A stretch of 64,000 nucleotides of DNA from Linanthus parryae. Taxonomy: Eukaryota; Streptophyta; Magnoliopsida; Ericales; Polemoniaceae. The first letter of the stretch is position 1, and each line of letters begins with the position of its first letter. Under the pieces are notes generated by a model. That model was not told the origin of the DNA, did not search any database, and saw only the letters and a program-made list of their open reading frames with translations. A program made the translations under genes and the position numbers. The stretch lies in NCBI GenBank assembly GCA_023055425.1, contig JALGPY010000001.1, forward strand, positions 117,037,057 through 117,101,056. The letters are read 5' to 3'. Below, piece after piece: positions 10,564 to 24,118 of the stretch.

Positions 10564-12003
10564 ATGTCTCAGGAGGATGATGTTGGCAACAGATCGCCTT
10601 CCACCGAAACTGCCTCGGGAGAGGAGACCCGCCGTACTCCTGCGACCCCCAGCGAAGCCCCGACGTTAGAATCCTTGGACGCCACCATCCAAGGTCAAGC
10701 AAAAGCTCTCAAAGCCCAGTCCGCGCAGCTAGAACGGATATTGGTCGTTCTGGGCACCCTTGCACCAAATCCTTCAACAATCACTGCCGTCTCTCAAGGA
10801 GGAGGAGGCCCTACCGCTCCAAGATTGGGAGTGTCCACCACACCTCCCAACCCTAACCTGCAGACTCCGCCGACGACTACGCAGCTGCCTTCGATTCAGG
10901 GGTCAACAGCCCAGATGTTGCCTCTCACTGCTCACTCTCCTCAACCTTCGGCTTTGGCATCCAACACGGCTTTGCAGTACCCCTTGCCTCCTCCAACGGC
11001 GATCTGGGGCAATGCGAGCAGCCAATATGTCCCCAATCCTTCGGCGGCATATGTGTCGCCTCTGCCTGCGGCAACCCCTCCTCCTGCTACCGAGGGAAGC
11101 ATTCCAGAATGCATGACGTCTCTGCAGAAGCGCATGGACACTATTCTGGCTCACCAGTCATTCGCGGATACCATTATCCCGAAGCTAGACAACGATCCAC
11201 CCATCCCGCGGGAGATCTATCTCATGCCTAACCCAGTGGGGTATAAGGCTCCTAAATGGGACAAGTTCGAGGATGTCAACGGAAACGCTCATGAGCATGT
11301 CATGCATTTCATTGGCGTCATGGGGCCATACGGAGCTGATCCCAAACTGCTGATGCGAGAGTTCCCAAAATCCTTGGGGAACGTAGCGTACAAATGGTAC
11401 CGAACGTTGGAAGCCGGATCCGTGAAGACTTGGGACGACATGGTCCAGAAGTTCTACACCAAGTTCTTCCAGATGGAAGAAAAGGTGACAATGATCCATC
11501 TCTCGCGGATGTATCAAAAGCGCGAGGAGGATGGGATCACTTTCATCAAGAAGTTCAGGGCGAAGTCCTTGGAGTGCAAAGATCCAATGCTCGAAAGCCG
11601 GCTCGTAGAGATATGCCTGCAGTGCATGCGAGACGAATACAAAGGTATGCTCATCAATTTGCAAACACCTACGTGTTCAAAGCTAATTGAATGCACGAAG
11701 AACATCGAGCCTATAGTCGAGAGGCAGAAAAAGAAGAACGCTCCGGAACGATCTTCGAGCGGCACCACCTACAAGATCGGGAGATTCAGTTACAAGAGGG
11801 GACACGAAGCTGAGGTCAATACCGTTTCACCCCAGAAGCAAGCGAAGGTTGTGAAATTCGACGTACCACCTCTGCCATGCTCGGTAGAGGAGGCAAGCGA
11901 CCTCTGCAGGCAGTGGCGCAAGGACGGTGTCCTACCGCCGCTCGAGAAGATACCCTCCAAGGAGATGGTAAGGGACCCTAAGTGGTGCGAGTACCACGGC
12001 TAG
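10564..12003 (+). pseudogene. E2 gag
   Basis: The ATG at 10564 (MSQEDDVGNRSPST) is chosen because the matching ATG is kept in E3 at 32611, although the frame is open upstream. The first 220 residues are Pro/Thr/Ala-rich and disordered-looking, with a short heptad-like stretch (LKAQSAQLERIL). The retrotransposon gag domain runs over about residues 225-385 (KWDKFEDVNGNAHEHVMHF, AYKWYRTLE, WDDMVQKFYTKFF, YQKREEDGITFIKKFR). A TAG at 12001-12003 replaces a Lys codon seen in E3. The same frame continues beyond it into protease. The protein would build the particle core. Confidence 0.88.
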
Positions 12004-13176
12004 GTCATGCACCCCACAGCGGAATGTAAGAAGCTAAGGTTTACATTCGACCAGAAGATGAAGAACGGCGAGCTGATCGTCAGCGATCACAGGAAGGATG
12101 TGCGCAACAATCCGCTTCCTGCCCATGCGGAGCAAGACTCAAAAGGCAAAGAGGTCGCCATGATCTCGATCGTAGACTTGGAAGAAGTCGCAGAGGATGG
12201 CCTGCCCATCATTGCCGAAGTCCATAATGACGAGGACTACAGTCTAGACACAGAGGATGAACGTGCCGATCGGATGAAGGGGTCGCACGGCTTTAGCAGA
12301 TTCTTCGACGAGATGAACTTCTCCGAGAAGTGCCGGACAGATATGATGAAAGCAATCTTGAGGATAGCGGAGGACTATGAGGAGGATCTTGTAGTTTCCA
12401 ACGGGCAAGTCATCAGGGCGTCTCGCTCTACAGAAAAGATTATGACCTTTTCTGCCAGCGACAAGAAGACAGATGCGAGCCACCAGAGGCCTCTGTACGT
12501 GACAGCCATCATCAATGGTGTCGAGTTCAAACGAGCATTTGTAGACGGAGGAGCAGCGGTCAACGTTGTTTCGCTCCACACACTGAAGCTAGCAGGGATC
12601 CCCGAGCACAAGATCGTCAGGCGTCCATCTCCGCTGATGGGATTTGGAAGTGACTCTATAATGACGATTGGATGGATCCGCCTGGGCGTGCAGATTGGCA
12701 AAATCAAATGCTCAGCGAAGTTATATGTTATAGATGCGAACACCACATATCACATGATCATAGGTCGAGCCTGGATTCATCGCTTCGACGCGGTTCCTTC
12801 AACGGCTCACCAGGTTATGAAAGCTATCTGGAACGACAGAATAGTCGAGATACCGGCTTCGACGAATCCATTCAACTTGGATGAAGCACATCTTAGCGAG
12901 GCAGTATGATTCACTGAGATGGCGGACGAGCAGACACCGGGACCATTCAACCCTACTCCTTTGCCTCTCTGGGAGGACATCAAGGACCAGTCGCCTGCGG
13001 GAGTAATGGTGACAGGGGAAGATGCCAAAGAAAAGCCGCCTACACGCGAAGAGGCGCCGCGTATCGCATACCATCGAAAGAACGTGTACACTCTGAAGAG
13101 AATCGCAAAGCATGACCCCGAAGGCAAGGAGATAGAGAGCTTCTAAGCCAATGGGAAGAAGTGCTATCGCATATGA
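12004..13176 (+). pseudogene. E2 protease region
   Basis: This continues the gag frame. HPTAECKKL resembles the end of a zinc-knuckle region. A retropepsin follows with FVDGGAAVNVVS at 12537 (D-G-G where D-S-G or D-T-G is usual), RRPSPLMGFG at about 12618 and TYHMIIGRAWIH at about 12745. Stops at 12907-12909 (TGA for a Trp kept in E3) and 13144-13146 (TAA for Tyr) are private to this copy. The stop at 13174-13176 (TGA) is shared with E3. The protease would cut the polyprotein in the particle. Confidence 0.85.
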
Positions 13177-14810
13177 AGGTGCGCGGGGATGTCCTCACAC
13201 GGGCATGGGGATATCCCTGGGCAAATCAATCAAATCGAGCAAATTGCGCTAACGGAAAAGCCAATCCAGGGCGCTCCGGATGAGAAGCTCAAAGAAGCAC
13301 CTGAATGCATGGAAGATAGGCCCAGACCACAGAAACAGGAGCTAAAAGAAGTGTTCCTCAGTCCGAACGAGGAAAAGAAAAGGCCAGTCTTTCTAAGTGC
13401 GGACCTCACAAGCGAGGAGGAGCAAGGACTGCTACAGCTCCTAACCGAGTACAAAGATGTATTCGCATGGGAGTATGATGAGATGCCAGGACTGGATACA
13501 AGCATCACTATGCACCGCTTAGACATCATTCCAGGGTCTAAGCCGGTAAAGCCGAGCACAAGAAGCTTCAGGCCGGAGCTTAACGTGAAAATCAAACAGG
13601 AGATTGTCAAACTCCTGGATGCCAAGTTTATAGAGCCGAATCATCATCCCACATGGCTGGCCAACATAGTGCCAGTGGTAAAGAAGAACGGACAGCTTCG
13701 CATCTGTGTGGATTTCCGGGATCTCAATCGCTTCTGCCCAAAGGACGATTTTCCACTGCCCAACATCGATTTTCTTATCGATTCAACAGCGGGCCACGAC
13801 ATGTTCAGCTTCATGGACGGCTTCAGCGGGTACAACCGGATCAAGATGGACCCTGAAGACGCGCGGAAAACTGCATTCATCACTCCGGTGGGGATGTTCA
13901 ACTACACAGTGATGCCGTTCGGTCTCAAAAACGCAGGTGCGACTTACCAGCGGGCCATGATGGCCCTGTTCCACGACATGATGCACAAGGAAGTGGAATT
14001 CTATGTGGATGACCTGGTGGTTAAATCCAAGCACGAAGCAGATCACCTGGCGGATTTGCGGAAATTGTTCAATAGATGTAGACGCTTTCAACTGAAGATG
14101 AATCCCATGAAGTGTGCATTTGGGGTGACATCAGGAAAGTTCTTGGGATGCGTAGTCCATCGCCAAGGAATCGAGCCTGACCCTGCGAAAGTATCAGCCA
14201 TCACTGGCATGACGCCGCCCCATAACCAAAGCGCCTTGAAGACATTTTTGGGAAAGCTATCCTATCTGCGGAGATTCATCCCAGCGATCGCCGAAATCAC
14301 CTGCTGTTTTAGTGCCCTTCTCAAGAAAGATGTCGTATACAGCTGGGCTCCGGACCACGAAGCTGCATTCAAAAAGCTGAAGGATCTGCTGACGTCCTCA
14401 AAAATAATGATCGCACCTCAGCTGGGATCACCACTTCTGCTATATCTGACGTCAACAAGGAGGTCCATAGGAGCACTCTTGGCTCAGGAGTACGAAGGCC
14501 AGGAAAGGCCTATCTACTACATCTCTCGCATTGTGCAACCTGCTGAATCAAGGTACACAGACATCGAACGTCATTGCCTTGCTTTGTTCTTCGTAATAGA
14601 GAAATCGAAACATTACTTTGCGTCGCACAAAGTAGTAGTGGTCACCAAGAGTGATCCCATACGATATCTGCTAACCCACACTACTCCTGGAGGAAGATTG
14701 GCGAAATGGTACATGACCATCTCTCAATACGATATCACATGCGTGCGACCGCGAGCGATCAAGTCGCAGGCGGTAGCGGATCTGTTGGCACAGTTCCCCG
14801 ACAACAGCCA
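13177..14810 (+). pseudogene. E2 pol: reverse transcriptase and RNase H
   Basis: RT motifs in order are: KKNGQLRICVDFRDLN, FSFMDGFSGYNRI, TAFITPVG, MPFGLKNAGATYQR, the catalytic FYVDDLVVKS at 13999 and FLGCVVH. The first RNase H follows (LYLTSTRRSIGALLAQE, YYISRIVQ, RYTDIERHCLAL, LLAQFPD). This stretch is open from 13177 onward and in frame with gag. It should copy element RNA to DNA in the particle. The region reads intact on its own. It counts as a pseudogene because the polyprotein is interrupted upstream and in integrase. Confidence 0.9.
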
Positions 14811-14859
14811 CGAGCCCGTGATCGAAGAAGAAGTCGAGGGGCCTGAAATCTATGCAATC

Positions 14860-15250
14860 GGCGTGCCCTATTGGACACTCCATTTCGACGGTTCGTCAAC
14901 GAGGAAAGGCGGAGGCATTGGGATAGTCTTGACCAAGCCAGATGGGGAGGTCATACAGATGTCCGCAAAGCTCAACTTTGCAGTCACCAATAACGAGGCA
15001 GAATATGAAGCCCTCATAGCGGGACTGCGCGCAGCAAAGGCTTTGGAAGTAAGAAATCTGACGGTCATGGGAGACTCCAAGTTTATCGTTAAGCAAGCCT
15101 CAGGCGAGTACGGCTTGAAGGAGATTAACCTTCTGTCCTACCGGACTTTAGTACAAAAGCTGGTGCAGCAATTCTGCGATGTGAGGTACGAGCACAAGCC
15201 CCGAGCAGACAACAGGCATGCGGATGCTTTGGCAACCTTGGGATCTAAGG
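14860..15250 (+). pseudogene. E2 archaeal-type RNase H domain
   Basis: The second RNase H has LHFDGSSTRKGGGIGIVL at 14878, NNEAEYEALIAGL at about 14992, GDSKFIVKQ at about 15070 and NRHADALATLG at about 15211. These are the D-E-D-D acidic positions of the aRNH family typical of Tat-lineage elements. It lies between the first RNase H and integrase in the same open frame. Confidence 0.9.
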
Positions 15251-16914
15251 TCAGTACAGACAAATGTCCTGCAAGGATCTCCATCGAAGTGCGAATGTCG
15301 TCAGCATTGACAGAAGATGCGTGCGACAACGAACACATGGAGGACACGGACTGGAGAAAAGTGGTCCTACGAGCTATTGCAGAAGGCACAAGCAGTGAAA
15401 GCTGGGCACTCACAAAGGGGTACTGCATACATGATAACACCCTCTACTACAAGGGTCCCGGCGGAATACTCATGCGATGCGTCTCCGAGCAAGAGGGACA
15501 GCTGTTGTTAGAAAATATTCACCAACATGCTTGCGGAGAAAGTGAGGTGTCAATCTATCGGAAGGCTCAGAGATATGGCATTCATTGGCCAAGCATGTCA
15601 ACAGCCGCGGCCCTGATACAAGGGAAGTGCGAAAGTTGCGCACTAATCAAAGATTCTCTACTCATCGCTCTAACTGATGATGACACGGATTGGAGGAAGC
15701 CACTCTTTGATTTTCTCACTCAGGGCACCGTGCCCGAATCGAGAAAAGAAGCCGAGAAATTGAAGAGGAAAGCATCTCGATACGTAGTACAAGAAAACCT
15801 GCTCTGGCGAAGAGGTCATGAGGGCAACTTGCTGCGATGTCTAGACGGCAGAGAAGCACAAGAAGTCATGGACCTTTCTCATCAGGTGGAACACCAAGGA
15901 GGTGCGAAATTATGCAGGCAGCTCCTCTCAATTGGATATTTCTGGCCCACGATGGAGGTTGATTGCCGCACCAAAGTGCGACGCTGCCAGGAGTGCCAAT
16001 TCAAAGGAAACCTAGTGCACGCTCCCGCCGTGGATCTACATGCATTGGGAACACCATGGCCATTTCACACATGGGCTCTGGACTTCATCGGTCCCATCCG
16101 ACCAACGTCACACGGGAATCATTTTATTCTCACCGCAACTGAGCTATTCACCAAATGGGTGGAAGCAATACCACTGAAGACGGCAAATGCGCTAGCTGTG
16201 GTCAACTTCATCCAAGAAAGCATCATATGCAGGTTCGGAATCCCAAACACCATTCTTTCAGATAACGGTACTCCCTTTGTTAATCGCCAGGTAGCTGCGA
16301 AGTTAGCAGAGTAAAATATCACGCAAATATGTTCCACCCCCTACTACCCGAAGGGGAACGGGCAAGCCGAAGCGACCAACAAAACGCTGTTAAGGATTTT
16401 GAGCAAAATGGTCGCAGATGACCACAAGAAGTGGGCTGATTCTCTAGGCATAGCTCTGTGGGCCTACCGAACTTCCCCAAGGACACCCAAGGGGGCCTCA
16501 CCATTCCTACTATGCTATGGGGACGAGGTCGTGGTACCTGCGGAGGTGAGAGTCAATTCGGCAAGATTGGCCTTCCACGCACTCTACGAAAATCAACGTG
16601 ATCATGACTTAGTCTTGCTGGAGGAAAAGCGAGAACAAGCCAAAAGGACCAACAAGCGGTATCAAGAAAGGATTGCCCGCGCTTACAATAAGACGGTCCA
16701 GCGAAGAGATTTCGCAGTTGGAGACTTGGTCCTGCGCGCGTCTGACCACTGCATGCGAGAAGCGGCTCACCCAAAGTTCGCAGCCAATTGGGAAGGACCC
16801 TTCGAAGTCACAGAAGTCTTCGACAGTGGATACTGCAGCATACAAAGGTTGCACGGCACGACCTCAACCCCGAGTTCAGTCAACATGCGCTGGATTAAGA
16901 AGTACTATCCCTGA
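15251..16914 (+). pseudogene. E2 integrase
   Basis: The zinc-binding domain (H and H in HQVEHQGG at about 15880, CQEC at about 15987) is followed by the catalytic core. The core has Asp in ALDFIGPI at about 16078, Asp in LSDNGTPF at about 16257 and Glu in GQAEATNK at about 16362. The C-terminal domain has WEGPFEV at about 16790 and ends WIKKYYP with a stop at 16912-16914. A TAA at 16312-16314 replaces a Tyr codon kept in E3 and cuts the core between the second and third acidic residues. Integrase would insert the DNA copy. Confidence 0.9.
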
Positions 16915-17117
16915 CTTCTCTCATTTCATGCGTTTTATTATAGAGTCGCTTAATGTCTTGTATGGCTACGATTTACACAATCTCCTCTCCCATATGAGAG
17001 GATTGTAATCCCATCTCTCCCATATGAGAACGTTATAATAAGAGAATTCTCCCAAATGAGAACTTCATATTTCTGGATGTCAATTTTGCTTCATTTTAGT
17101 TTGTTATAACTGTTAAC

Positions 17118-18020
17118 AATGGGTTATCCGCCACAATAGCAGCCCATACGAAATGCGATCTTAATTGATCATCTAAGCCTATCTGTCACGATAGTAGCCC
17201 ATACGAAATGCGATCTTAATTGATCATCTAAGCCTATCTGTCACGATAGCAGCCCATGCGAAATGCGATCTTAATTGATCATCTAAGCCTATCTGTCACG
17301 ATGGCAGCCCATACGAAATGCGATCTTAATTGATCATCTAAGCCTATCTGTCACGATAGCAGCCTATGCGAAATGCGATCTTAATTGATCATCTAAGCCT
17401 ATCTGTCACGATAGCAGCCCATGAGAAATGCGATCTTAATTGATCATCTAAGCCTATCTGTCACGATAGCAGCCCATGCGAAATGCGATCTTAAGTGATC
17501 ATCTAAGCCTATCTGTTACGATAGCAGCCTATGCAAATGCGATCTTAATTGATCCTCGAAGCCTATCTGTCACGATAGCAGCCTATGCAAAATGATCTTA
17601 ATTGATCTTTCAAAGCCTATCTGCTACGATAGCAACCTACGCGAAAAATGATCTTAATTGATCTTTCAAAGCCTATCTGCTACGATAGCAACTCATGCGA
17701 AAAATGATCTTAATTGATCTTTTAAAGCCTATCTGCTACGAAAGCAACTCATGCGAAAAATGATCTTAATTGATCTTTTAAAGCCTATCTGCTACGATAG
17801 CAACTCATGCGAAAAACGATCTTAATTGATATTCTAAAGCCCATCTGCTACGATGGCAACTCACGCGAAAAAACGATCTTAATTGATCTCCTGAAGCCTA
17901 TCTGCTACGGTAGCAACTCATGCGAAAAATGATCTTATTTGATCTTCCAAGCCTGTCTGCGGTGATAGCAGCATTATACAAATGCGATAGCAATATTGTG
18001 TAAAATGATCTTAAGTGATC
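17118..18020 (+). repeat. E2 tandem-repeat array, about 55-bp unit
   Basis: About 16 degenerate head-to-tail copies. Each holds two fixed blocks: a small inverted repeat CTATC-N6-GATAG, and GATCTTAATTGATC with paired GATC sites. Units drift gradually along the array. The related E3 has about nine copies at 39150-39640. It lies between pol and the antisense gene. Tandem repeats in this place are common in Tat-lineage elements. Their role is unknown. Confidence 0.92.
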
Positions 18021-19142
18021 TACAAAGGTATATCTGATGAGATAACACCCGCACTTACATCTGAAAGCAAATCACAAGCCCATCTGCCAAGATGGCACAA
18101 CTGCGCAAGTACGATCTCGAACGATCTAATAAAACATATGCGAATTTATATGGCAGATAGAAAATGCGAAACATGTATATAGCATTGTGCAAGGCGAAAT
18201 ATGCCGATACGCATGCGAAATTGTATTTTGTTGCAACAGCTCAGCAAATAATACAAAAGCTATTTATCATAATGAGTCGAAAAGACTTACAATTTATCTG
18301 TCTAGATAGCAGCTTACAAGCGAAAAAGCTCAAATCTAACTACGCAGCCAACATGGCTTACAATACATTCGAAAACTAGCTGACAAGCCAGCAGAGACAC
18401 ACCACGCGAATCCTGACTGAAAAGGATGAACCCAACGGTCCTAACTCCGTCCGTGCGATACCCAGATCTGCGGCCAAAGATCTGTAGCAAGTAGGATGCT
18501 TCGGCGAAGAGAACAACTCGCCATTAGCTGCATCCATGGCGGCAATGGTCTGGGTGGTCCTATGTCCAAGATCTCAGGATCTGACAAGACCCCTGTCTGA
18601 TCAAGATATGTACCGGAGGAACCTCCTGTTCCGGCGCACACAGTCGCCCAGAACAGGGGAAGCAGTCATTCCTCTGGTACTGGGTTCCTTGTCATGATTG
18701 ACAAGGGCATTGACAAGCCTCCTGAGTTCAAGAACGAAGAGGCAATAAGTTCTCCTCCAGGGATGCTGGAGGAGAATTCCGCCGTTCATTACGAGACGGT
18801 AGCACGGTCACTCCGGCGCTGCACCTCACCGGGAGGCGGCCGAAAACATGACCTGCAAACATAATACACGAAGAAAATTCTTCGAACACACATGAGATAT
18901 CATCTCCATCTTCTTTATGATGGTTATAAAGAGCAATAAGCCTCATAAAGTGGATCTTGGAAACTATTTCTACAGCACAAAGCGCAAACTCAGTATTCAC
19001 AACTTGAAGTTGCCATGAATCAACGAAAAACAAGCGTTGAAGCCAGCAGTCGTAAGAACTCACGGCAAAGCACATTTTTGGGATGAAGAACCCAAATGGC
19101 AAAGACAGGGTTTATATAGACCTTGTGGAGACTCTTAAGTTG
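18021..19142. other. E2 spacer between repeat array and antisense gene
   Basis: About 1.1 kb without a convincing protein frame on either strand. The sequence is related to E3 39650-41020, for instance the GCTTACAAGCGAAAAAGCT area and the GAGGCGGCCG area near 18830 and 40350. On the minus strand it would form the 3' untranslated region of the antisense gene. Confidence 0.6.
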
Positions 19143-22100
19143 CTAAAATGAGTCAGCAGAATTCGAAAGTTGCTCGCACTTGGCATTCATCTCATGATAG
19201 AGCTTCAGAGCTTCGTCAACCTTTTGCTTTTGCTGCTCCACCTTCTGCTTCTCAGCTGCGAGGTTCTGGTGGCCGAGCTTCAAAGTTACGGCTGCGCGAA
19301 TCAGAGTAACTCTTTTCATAAGAAATCTGAAACCCAGTCTGCCTTGAACTTTGGTAAGAAGATTTTGGCACATGCCACAAAGCAATTCAGCACTCTGGAC
19401 AGAAATGGTCGCAGGCGTGGCCGCAGACAGCTGCTCCAAAATCCAAATGGCTTCGGTAAGAAACAGCCTCCTGTCAAAGGGCCCTATCTCCAGAGATCTT
19501 GCAAATGATCGGGGGTAGGTGAGGCGCATCCGAACTAGCCAGTCCACATCAGTTTGCTTCAAACCTAAAGCAATGTCAAGGCTAAGTTATGCTATCAAAC
19601 TCGCAAATGAACAATGCGAGATGCAAACAGCGAATCACTACTTACCTGTTCCTTCAAGAATCTCGCGAAGAAAAGGAATGCGCATTGCTGGAGTAGTTGA
19701 AGACTGCCCTCGTTCCATAGCTCTCCTGTCAGCTGCGAGCTCTAATCCCTCATAGTTAGGAGGAAGAGTATAAGCCGCACCAGCTGCGACTGCATTCCCA
19801 AACTGCGAGCCCCAAAAGCTCCACGCAGGAAGAGGTGCCGCCGACTCAGTGATCGCCGGAGGCGAAGTGACAACTGAAGATGCTTGGCGTGGGACGCTCT
19901 CAGATGCGAAAGCATCAGCAGCACTTGTTCTTACTTCCTCAGCGCCAGTATGGGCATCTTCCTCCATTAGCACAGCGTCAGCTTCAGCATCATCAGAAAG
20001 TTCGATGATGTCCTCAAGAGGCTCTCCTGCATATTCAGCAGCTGCGACGGGCTCCTCGGTATAGGAACTCGAAATCGGAACATAGGACGCAGAAGGCTGA
20101 CTTCTTTGCTCCAGCGCAGGTTCCTCAGCATTGCCTGCGATATTAAATGCGATAGTATGAGGTAACTCGTATTATAAGTTATTTTACTATCTTTACTAAA
20201 GCTAAGAGCAAGCACCTCCACGCGAAGGTGGGATTGAGGTATCTTCGTCATACACTAAAGACGTGGAACCATGCCCTATTAGCGTGTCCTCATTAAGCAG
20301 GTCCTTAAAATGAGCGTGACCTGGGACGCGAAGAAACCAGTCATGTTTCTGTTTCAAGTTGCTAAGGTCTAGCACATGCATATCGCTCAAATGATTACCT
20401 GAAGGTTCTCCGCACTTGCCTACTAGCCAACTGCGAATGTCAGCCTTTGACAAACCATGCTTTAACGCACCCACAATAACGTCTCTATAAGTTACTGCGA
20501 GATTGAAGATCTCACCATTATCGCCGCCTGCGATTTCTTCAAAGTCTGCTTGGGCTTGCTCCAGGGCTGCTGCATCCTCTTCTGGAACCGCATCCTCCTC
20601 CTCCGCCTGAGGAGCCACTACTTCGGGAAGCACATCTTCCTCGTCAGCTGGACGCACTAAGTCGTCAACATGTTGCTCTTCGAGGCTCCGCTGTCTCACA
20701 CGCTCGAGCTCCTCCTCTTCCCGCTGCCTTCTCCTTTCAGCAGCTTCCGCGGCTGTCTTCCTGGACTCAGCAAGAACGTCCTCGCTTATGGGATCGTCTG
20801 GAATGCCAGAATGGGTATCTCTCTTTTGTCTCTTGGCCAAAAGGCCACCGATGATCTCATCATCATCATCATCTGCGAAGAAATGATTGGTTTAAGAAAG
20901 AATTGCAAAAGAATTACGATAATGAGAAGGGAAACGCGACGGAGGTACCTCCTGATTCTTCCTCATGCATCACAATTGTTCTTTCTTCTTCTTCTTCATC
21001 ACTTTCTCCGGGCTCCTGCCTCTCTTCTTCTTCCTCCTGGTTGAATGGAACGAAAGTCTCAACTGGGAGCTCCTTCCGCACTTTGCTGGGCATGCGACCT
21101 TTGCCTTTATCCTTGACAGAAAGGGACCTCGCCGGAGGAGAAGTTGGAGCACTTATAGGGGAAGAAATTGTAATTCCATTTTGCCTGGGTCTCTTCGCTC
21201 TCGGCGCCGCAGTCGCTGGAGGGGACGGATCATCTCTGGGAGGAGACGAGGCCGGAGCATTGTCTATCAGCGAGTCAGCAAAAGCGTTCATGACTGCGCG
21301 AATCCTGGTTTCGGCCTCAGGGTCCATCCTCCATGCTAGCAGGAACGACTGTTTTTGCCTTCTAGTGGCAACAATGGTGTTAACCAATGACTTGGAACGA
21401 TCACCAGATGCGAATCTCCGCACATGACACTACAGCAAACAGTACAGAATAAAGGTGTCAGCATAGGGAAATCAAGAAGCTTAACGCACGCGGAAAAATT
21501 GCTTACCTTAGCAAATGCCTCGCTATATCTGACGACATGCGTTTCGCCCTTCTTAACTGCGGCGATCTTTTCCTTCAGAATGACGTCAGGGCACAAATGG
21601 TTCTCATGATCCAACAAGGAGTAGCAACCATACTCAGACTCGCTCAGACTGCAATTGGGGCAAAACGGAAAAGAGTTTCTCTTGATCAATGGAGCTCTAC
21701 TTGGCTGAGCGGCCGACTGCGTCTCAATCCTCGTTTGCTAGGCGACCCAGTATGCGAGCCAGTTCTGGGAACAACCGCCCTCACGGGTACCTGCAGGCTG
21801 CTCAAAGGGAAGATTGTTCATGAAGACTGTCTTGCACTCCTTTGTTAGCAAGCGCTTATAGCAACCTCTGATAATGGACTGGGGCCAGATCGATGGTGCC
21901 ACTGCATCAAAGCCGAACTGGGGAGAAACTCGAGTGGGGTCAACATCCACGGTAATCCTCTCATACCTTGGAGCGAGCTCACGAATATGCTCTGCGAGGG
22001 CATGAAGGGAACCTCGCAGACACCAGCAAAAGAACTCACGATAGCGCTCATGGAAATGCGACCCCTCTTCAAAGAGGAGCTCTTCTAAAAAGACAACACC

Positions 22101-23396
22101 CTTAGAAGGGTACAGCTTTGGGAACCATCGCACGTTCTCGATGCGCGTGGCATAGGGCCTGGCAGTGAACTCTCGCCGCTTGTCACAGATCAAACTCCAA
22201 GCGCACTTGGTATTGTTCGCTCCGAACCATCTCGCAGCTCTGCCACTGTTACGCTCGTCCGTCTCGCCTGGGGGACACCACTTGTTGGGCTTAAGAGCAG
22301 TTGGGGCATAGGATGGCCATCGCTCGAAAACCCACATCGTCAAGAAAGAAATGTTGACAAAAGTCAGTATATCAAGGCGGCCACGCGACTCTTTCATGGC
22401 CAGAACCAGCTGATCCAATCTGTAATACAATGTGCCCAAGACCAGGGGTCCGAGTGCGACTCTCTGGCCGAGGGCGAGCCTCACAGCAAGAGGCAGAACG
22501 TGGTAAAAGACCCCATCATGTGGGTGACCGTCAATTAAGTACCTCGACAACCATGCACAGAGGAAAGCACAAAGGGTCAGGTGATAGCCTTTACCCTCCA
22601 CGTAATTCTTGGCCTCTGGGTTCTCACTCAGAAGCTTCTTAGTGATGCTGCTGTTCGCATAGTCTCGAAAGAAGTACTGCAACCATTTGTTCCAGGTGTT
22701 CTTCGCAGACGTATCAACCAACTGCCAGTTTGGAAGGGCTTTTGTAGTGGTCCACCGGGTGGAGATTTCTTTACCTCTGATAGGCATTCCTCCATCTGCG
22801 TGTACAAAGCAATCTCCGCAGCCGTCCTCAAAGGACTCAAAGGGTCCACTTCACCCATGGGAGAAAGATCGTACAGCATATGCACGTCCTCGAGTGTGGG
22901 GGCAGCCTCGAACTCAGCAAAGTGGAATGTTTGAGTCGCAGGCGAGTAGCGGGAAAGAAGGTCTAGAAGCATGGACTGGTCCAGCTTCACGGCAGCACCC
23001 TTCATAGCACGAACAGCGAAGTATACGCCGGCTTCATCAAGAGTCGCAGCATGATTGGTCAACACGTGGTCAATCCACTCATCCATGTAGTCCAATTTCT
23101 AAACAAAAGCTTGGGTAGAAATCGCAGCGTAGGGGAAGTACCCATTTTCGATTCCCAATCGAACCACATCCTCGGAGCCAATTAACTCGAGCAAGGCTGA
23201 GTTAACCGGGGGAGTCAGTGTTAGCAATCCCTCATTTGGGACAGGAGCAGGCATTTTCTTCGCCTTAACCCTCGCATGGTAGAAATCTTAGCCACCTAGA
23301 TAGGGGGCTTTTCGCCACAAAGCCTGCGGAAGATCGGGTATCTCTTCGTCCTCCTTGGTGGGTTTGGTTCCTTTTGTCTTGGCCATTCCTGCGAAA
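19143..23396 (-). pseudogene. E2 antisense gene: plant mobile domain (PMD) protein, five exons, broken
   Basis: Read on the minus strand, the exons are 23396-21507, 21429-20949, 20872-20216, 20134-19646 and 19564-19143. The four introns are 76-81 bases, all GT-AG, and sit at the same places as in E3. The ATG (MAKTKGTKP) lies three bases after a splice-acceptor-like CAG, so a 5'-leader intron is likely. Exon 1 carries the PMD domain (THTFHF..FEAAPTLEDVHMLYDL, CAFLCAWLSRYLIDG, TMWVFERWPSYAP). Exons 2-4 are acidic and basic low-complexity, with DKGKGRMPSK and an EEEE run. Exon 5 is a coiled coil (EKQKVEQQKQKVDEALKL). A stop at about 23288 and a frameshift at about 22767 break exon 1. PMD proteins are linked to transposons and to silencing in plants; its task in this element is unknown. 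Confidence 0.85.
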
Positions 23397-24118
23397 GAGC
23401 AAGAAAAAGGGGGGAGAAATATGCCACACTCAGTTTGAATTTCGAGATTCAAGATCTATGGAAAGAAAGATGAACAGTTCTTGGTATCAATTTTGGAAAT
23501 CAGAGGGTTGCATTATCAGGGATTTCAAAACCCTATCCAAGGTCCTTATTATTGAAGGATTAAGCCGCAATTGGGTCCAAAGCTTGAAGCTTCTTCACAA
23601 GTTTCAACAGATTATATGTTATGGGTTTACAGATTCAACGCAGTTAAAGGCATACACTGGTATTTTATATCGAAATTGAACAAGGCCAACCTTGTTTTCG
23701 CGAAGCCTGCTTGGATATGCACAGTTGGAGAAGACGATTTGCAGTTCTGAACTGGTGATTGATTATCTGAATCTGCTCTCGAAGATCTCCGGGTACCATT
23801 CACTTTAAGAGAAAGAAGTGATGCTTTGCAACAATGGAGGATACAAAGTATTTATCCAAAAACAATGAAGGGTTGCGTCCTTTCAGTAGTCGAATCGCAA
23901 CCGTCACTGTCGAATCGCGCAATCACAGGACAAGCTGACGTCACGCCTAAAACCCTAAAGGCCAGACGGCACGACTCTAGGGGTTTTAGGTCATAATGGC
24001 ACGCACGGGGGCTGAACTTACCCGTATTTGAATTGGTGCGTGGCAGCGACGCGTATGTTGGTTTCCGCGCATGGAAGTCTATACAGCTATGAGTCTTCAC
24101 GCGCAGAAAGGGGGCTAG
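23397..24118. other. E2 region between antisense gene and 3' LTR
   Basis: About 720 bases with no supported protein frame. It should hold the promoter and 5' leader of the antisense gene. The polypurine tract GCAGAAAGGGGGCTAG lies at its right end (24104-24118), directly before the 3' LTR. Confidence 0.65.

Noticed and set aside
10903..11154. Various minus-strand frames across E2 and E3 gag-pol
   Set aside because: Shadows of G/C-rich sense coding regions. They are not kept in the same place between E2 and E3, unlike the true antisense PMD gene.
17118..18020. CRISPR-like array of regular repeats
   Set aside because: The units are adjacent without unique spacers, they drift gradually, and they lie inside a plant retrotransposon. 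They are tandem repeats.
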